From Candidatus Bathyarchaeota archaeon (GTDB lineage: Archaea > Thermoproteota > Bathyarchaeia > TCS64): 6,689 bases of DNA. The translations under genes were made by a program, and so were the position numbers. This document shows positions 4,656 to 6,689 of the stretch, in pieces (the stretch's first letter is position 1; each line of letters starts with the position of its first letter). A model generated the notes under the pieces. It had not been told where the DNA came from, searched no databases, and saw only the letters and a program-made list of their open reading frames with translations. The stretch is from contig JAEHCT010000071.1 in NCBI GenBank assembly GCA_020697635.1, positions 1 through 6,689 on the forward strand. Reading direction: 5' to 3'.

Positions 4656-6260
4656 ATGAAGTTCAACTCCCGGCGCTCACCCGTCTACGGCACGCACGGC
4701 ATGGTGGCGAGCAGCCAGCCCCTCGCCTCCATGGCGGGGGTAAGCATCCTGCAGCGAGGAGGTAACGCCGCCGACGCAGCCGTCGCCACCGCGGCGGCCC
4801 TCAACATGACGGAGCCCACGAGCACAGGCATAGGCGGAGACTGCTTCTGCCTCTTCTTCGACGCAGAGAAAAAGATGGTGAAGGCGCTCAACGCGAGCGG
4901 CAGGGCCCCCGCCGGCCTCAGCATAGAGTACCTGGCGGAGCAAGGCATCACTGCGCTCCCACGGATCAGCGTCCACACCGTCACCGTGCCCGGCGCCGCG
5001 GCTGGCTGGATCGACACGGTGAAGACCTTCGGCACCATGACGATGCACGAGGTACTCGCCCCCGCCATCAAACTGGGGGAGGAAGGCTTCCCTGTGAGCC
5101 CCATCACGGCGAGGGCGTGGAACATGGGCATACCCCGACTCAAGAACGGCCCCCACCACGATGAGCTCCTCATAGACGGCGAGGCGCCGCTCGCCGGCGG
5201 CCTCATGAAGAACAAGAACCTGACCCGCACCTTCAGGGAGGTAGCCGAGCACGGAAAGGCCGGCTACTACGAAGGCAGGATCGCCGAGGAGATAGTCAAG
5301 GTGCTGGGCGACATGGATGGAACCATGACACTGGACGACCTGAAACGCCACAGGAACACCTTCCCGGAGCCCATCTCCACCGACTACAAGGGGCTAGAAG
5401 TCTACGAGGTCCCGCCCAACGGCCAGGGCATCACCGCCCTAATCGCCCTCAACATCCTCGAGGACTACGACTTCGACGGCGTCCCCCACGGCTCCGTCAA
5501 GCATCTTCACACCCTCATCGAGGCCATGAGGCTGGCCTTCGCGGACACAAGGTGGTACGTCGCCGACCCCGACGTGGTCCACGTACCGGTCAAGGAGCTC
5601 ATCGGCAAGAGGTACGCTGCTACTCGCCGCGAGCTGCTGGACCCCGACAGGGCGTCGGTGGACGCCGTCAAGGGCTCGCCCGTGGCGGGCAGCGACACCG
5701 TGTACTTCTGCGTCGTTGACGGCGACGGCAACGCCTGCAGCTTCATAAACAGCAACTACAACGGCTTCGGCACGGGCATCATCCCACGGGGCTGCGGCTT
5801 CACCCTCCAGAACAGGGGCTACGGTTTCAGCCTCGACCCCGACCACCCCAACAGGCTGGAGCCCGGGAAACGGCCTTACCACACCATCATCCCCGGGATG
5901 GCGACCAGGGACGGCGAGCTCTACGCGCCCTTCGGCGTCATGGGCGGCTTCATGCAGCCCCAGGGCCATGTCCAGGTGGTTGTCAACACGGTGGACTACG
6001 GAATGAACCCCCAGGAGGCTCTGGACGCCCCAAGGTTCTTCATCCAGGACGGCACAAGCGGCGGCAAGGTACTCCTGGAGGACGAGATCAGCGTCCAGGT
6101 CATGAGCCAGCTGGCCGCCATGGGGCACGAGGTCGCGCCGGCGTCAGGGTGGAGAAGAGTGGGCTTCGGGAAGGGCCAGATAATCCACAGGGACCCGGAG
6201 ACGGGTGTCCTCACCGCCGGCTCCGACCCCAGGGGGGACGGATGCGCCATAGGTTGGTAG
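4656..6260 (+). CDS. Gamma-glutamyltransferase-family Ntn hydrolase, YwrD-like
   Basis: This 534-aa self-cleaving N-terminal-nucleophile hydrolase belongs to the gamma-glutamyltransferase (GGT) fold. The N-terminal hallmarks are GMVASSQPLAS, GGNAADAAVATAAALN and TGIGGDCFCLF. Arg83 (SGRAPAG) aligns with the GGT residue that holds the substrate carboxylate. Autocleavage should occur before Thr348 (SDTVYFCVVDGDGN), giving a large chain of about 347 residues and a small chain of about 187. FGTGI (371-375) and the oxyanion pair Gly430-Gly431 (FGVMGGFMQPQGH) follow. The small chain matches the YwrD-like branch (NSNYNGFG, LDPDHPNRLEPGKRPYHTIIP) rather than classic GGT. The Ser-Ser of the GGT active site is replaced in GKRPYHTIIP, and the Asp that binds the glutamyl amino group aligns with Gly390. 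Hydrolysis of another gamma-glutamyl or N-acyl amide is therefore as likely as glutathione breakdown. There is no signal peptide, so it is cytoplasmic, unlike periplasmic bacterial GGT. Confidence 0.92.
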   Translation: MKFNSRRSPVYGTHGMVASSQPLASMAGVSILQRGGNAADAAVATAAALNMTEPTSTGIGGDCFCLFFDAEKKMVKALNASGRAPAGLSIEYLAEQGITALPRISVHTVTVPGAAAGWIDTVKTFGTMTMHEVLAPAIKLGEEGFPVSPITARAWNMGIPRLKNGPHHDELLIDGEAPLAGGLMKNKNLTRTFREVAEHGKAGYYEGRIAEEIVKVLGDMDGTMTLDDLKRHRNTFPEPISTDYKGLEVYEVPPNGQGITALIALNILEDYDFDGVPHGSVKHLHTLIEAMRLAFADTRWYVADPDVVHVPVKELIGKRYAATRRELLDPDRASVDAVKGSPVAGSDTVYFCVVDGDGNACSFINSNYNGFGTGIIPRGCGFTLQNRGYGFSLDPDHPNRLEPGKRPYHTIIPGMATRDGELYAPFGVMGGFMQPQGHVQVVVNTVDYGMNPQEALDAPRFFIQDGTSGGKVLLEDEISVQVMSQLAAMGHEVAPASGWRRVGFGKGQIIHRDPETGVLTAGSDPRGDGCAIGW

Positions 6261-6292
6261 TCTCCCCATCCTCTTCTCTCTAACGTCTTTTT
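6261..6292 (+). terminator. Pyrimidine-rich tract ending in T5, possible archaeal terminator
   Basis: Directly after the GGT-family stop, the coding strand becomes almost purely C/T and ends in cgtctttttg (T5 at 6288-6292). Archaeal termination needs only a U-rich run, so this is a plausible terminator. No hairpin is evident. The rest of the gap to 6375 holds only the next promoter. Confidence 0.4.
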
Positions 6293-6346
6293 GACCATAG
6301 CTGCCTACATCACGATAAGCCCGGCTTCAGCAATCTCCTCCGTCAA

Positions 6347-6356
6347 CCATATTATC
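6347..6356 (+). promoter_or_regulatory. Putative TATA box for the radical SAM gene
   Basis: ccatattatc is the only AT-rich patch before the gene. Its centre is about 24 nt from the ATG at 6376, and no Shine-Dalgarno is evident, so a leaderless transcript is predicted. Confidence 0.4.
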
Positions 6357-6375
6357 GGGGACTCCGCTGGGTTTG

Positions 6376-6689
6376 ATGAGGGAAACGGGGTTGGGCTGCA
6401 TCTACCCGCGCGAAGCCGTCGAGAGGGCCTGCGCAGTCTGCGGAGAGAAGAAGACCGTGTCACGGGTCCTCGGTGTATGCCTCGACTGCATCAGGGATAG
6501 ACCGGAGGAGTCGCTGAGCCACGTCAAGGAAGCCCACCGTGTGGTCCGGGCCCGACACGGGCTACCTGCCGAGCCGCCGCGAAGCCCGGACGGGTTTGAG
6601 TGCAGCCTCTGCTCCAACAACTGCAGCATCGGGGTAGGTGAACACGGGTTCTGCGGCCTCAGATGGAACGACGGCAGGCTCCAGTCATT
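6376..6689 (+). CDS. Radical SAM protein (COG1180/PflA-like) with N-terminal zinc ribbon, truncated by window end
   Basis: Only the first 104 residues are present and the frame stays open to the edge. Cys19-x2-Cys22 and Cys35-x2-Cys38 form a zinc-ribbon-like module. An alpha-helical linker follows (about 43-62). Then comes the block FECSLCSNNCSIGVGEHGFCGLRWNDGR, with Cys76, Cys79, Cys83 and Cys93. This pattern, C-x2-C-x3-C then GxCGxRxN-GR, is typical of archaeal and bacterial relatives of pyruvate formate-lyase activating enzyme and AmmeMemoRadiSam-type proteins, just before the radical SAM domain. The CxxxCxxC motif that would bind the SAM cluster should lie beyond the window, so the catalytic assignment rests on the N-terminal family signature. 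ATG at 6376 is chosen from its spacing to a TATA-like box and because the next in-frame candidates would cut into the module. The substrate is unknown. Confidence 0.8.
   Translation, partial: MRETGLGCIYPREAVERACAVCGEKKTVSRVLGVCLDCIRDRPEESLSHVKEAHRVVRARHGLPAEPPRSPDGFECSLCSNNCSIGVGEHGFCGLRWNDGRLQS

Noticed and set aside
4677..5351. Long minus-strand open frame opposite the GGT-family gene
   Set aside because: It is a shadow frame with no recognisable motif, and the + strand gene is certain.
6291..6500. + strand open frame beginning in the gap after the GGT-family gene
   Set aside because: It overlaps the radical SAM gene in another frame, lacks motifs and has no fitting promoter spacing.
1..6689. 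CRISPR array, transposase, integrase, prophage or defence genes
   Set aside because: No repeat array, terminal inverted repeats or signature proteins were seen on either strand. An integration origin for 2397-3842 beside the tRNA is only a speculation, because no duplicated tRNA 3' end was found in the window.

Overview
The window looks like chromosomal DNA from a GC-rich archaeon. The evidence is a split gatA/gatB pair of archaeal type, heavy use of AGG (Arg) and ATA (Ile) codons, BRE/TATA-like boxes about 24-33 nt upstream of several start codons, and several genes with almost no 5' leader. A TACK-type (Thermoproteota-like) lineage is my best guess, but the sequence alone does not fix it.

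Layout. (1) Bases 1-2335, + strand: the 3' part of gatA, then complete gatB, the tRNA-dependent amidotransferase that makes Asn-tRNA(Asn) from Asp-tRNA(Asn). (2) Bases 2318-2393, + strand: a complete tRNA-Asn(GUU). Its first 18 nt are also the last codons and stop of gatB. A TATA-like box inside the gatB coding sequence sits correctly to drive it. (3) Bases 2397-3137, - strand: a QueG-like protein with two [4Fe-4S] clusters, convergent with the tRNA and 3 nt away. (4) Bases 3138-3224: a compact divergent promoter region with a large imperfect palindrome, a further half-site and a second small palindrome. (5) Bases 3225-3842, + strand: an ABATE/CGNR zinc-finger putative regulator of a mostly bacterial family. 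(6) Bases 3869-4591, + strand: a HAD-superfamily phosphatase. (7) Bases 4656-6260, + strand: a cytoplasmic YwrD-like gamma-glutamyltransferase-family Ntn hydrolase. (8) From base 6376, + strand: the N-terminal 104 residues of a COG1180-like radical SAM protein with an added zinc ribbon, cut by the window end.

How they work together. The clearest linkage is gatA-gatB-tRNA-Asn: an enzyme and its own RNA substrate are encoded back to back and physically overlap, with the tRNA D-loop supplying the gatB stop codon. The divergent QueG-like and CGNR genes share a palindromic control region, which suggests the CGNR protein may regulate both itself and its neighbour (inference). The HAD, GGT-family and radical SAM genes each appear to have their own leaderless-type promoter, so they are probably separate units rather than one operon.

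No mobile element, CRISPR array or defence system was seen. There is no gene-free stretch longer than about 115 bases.
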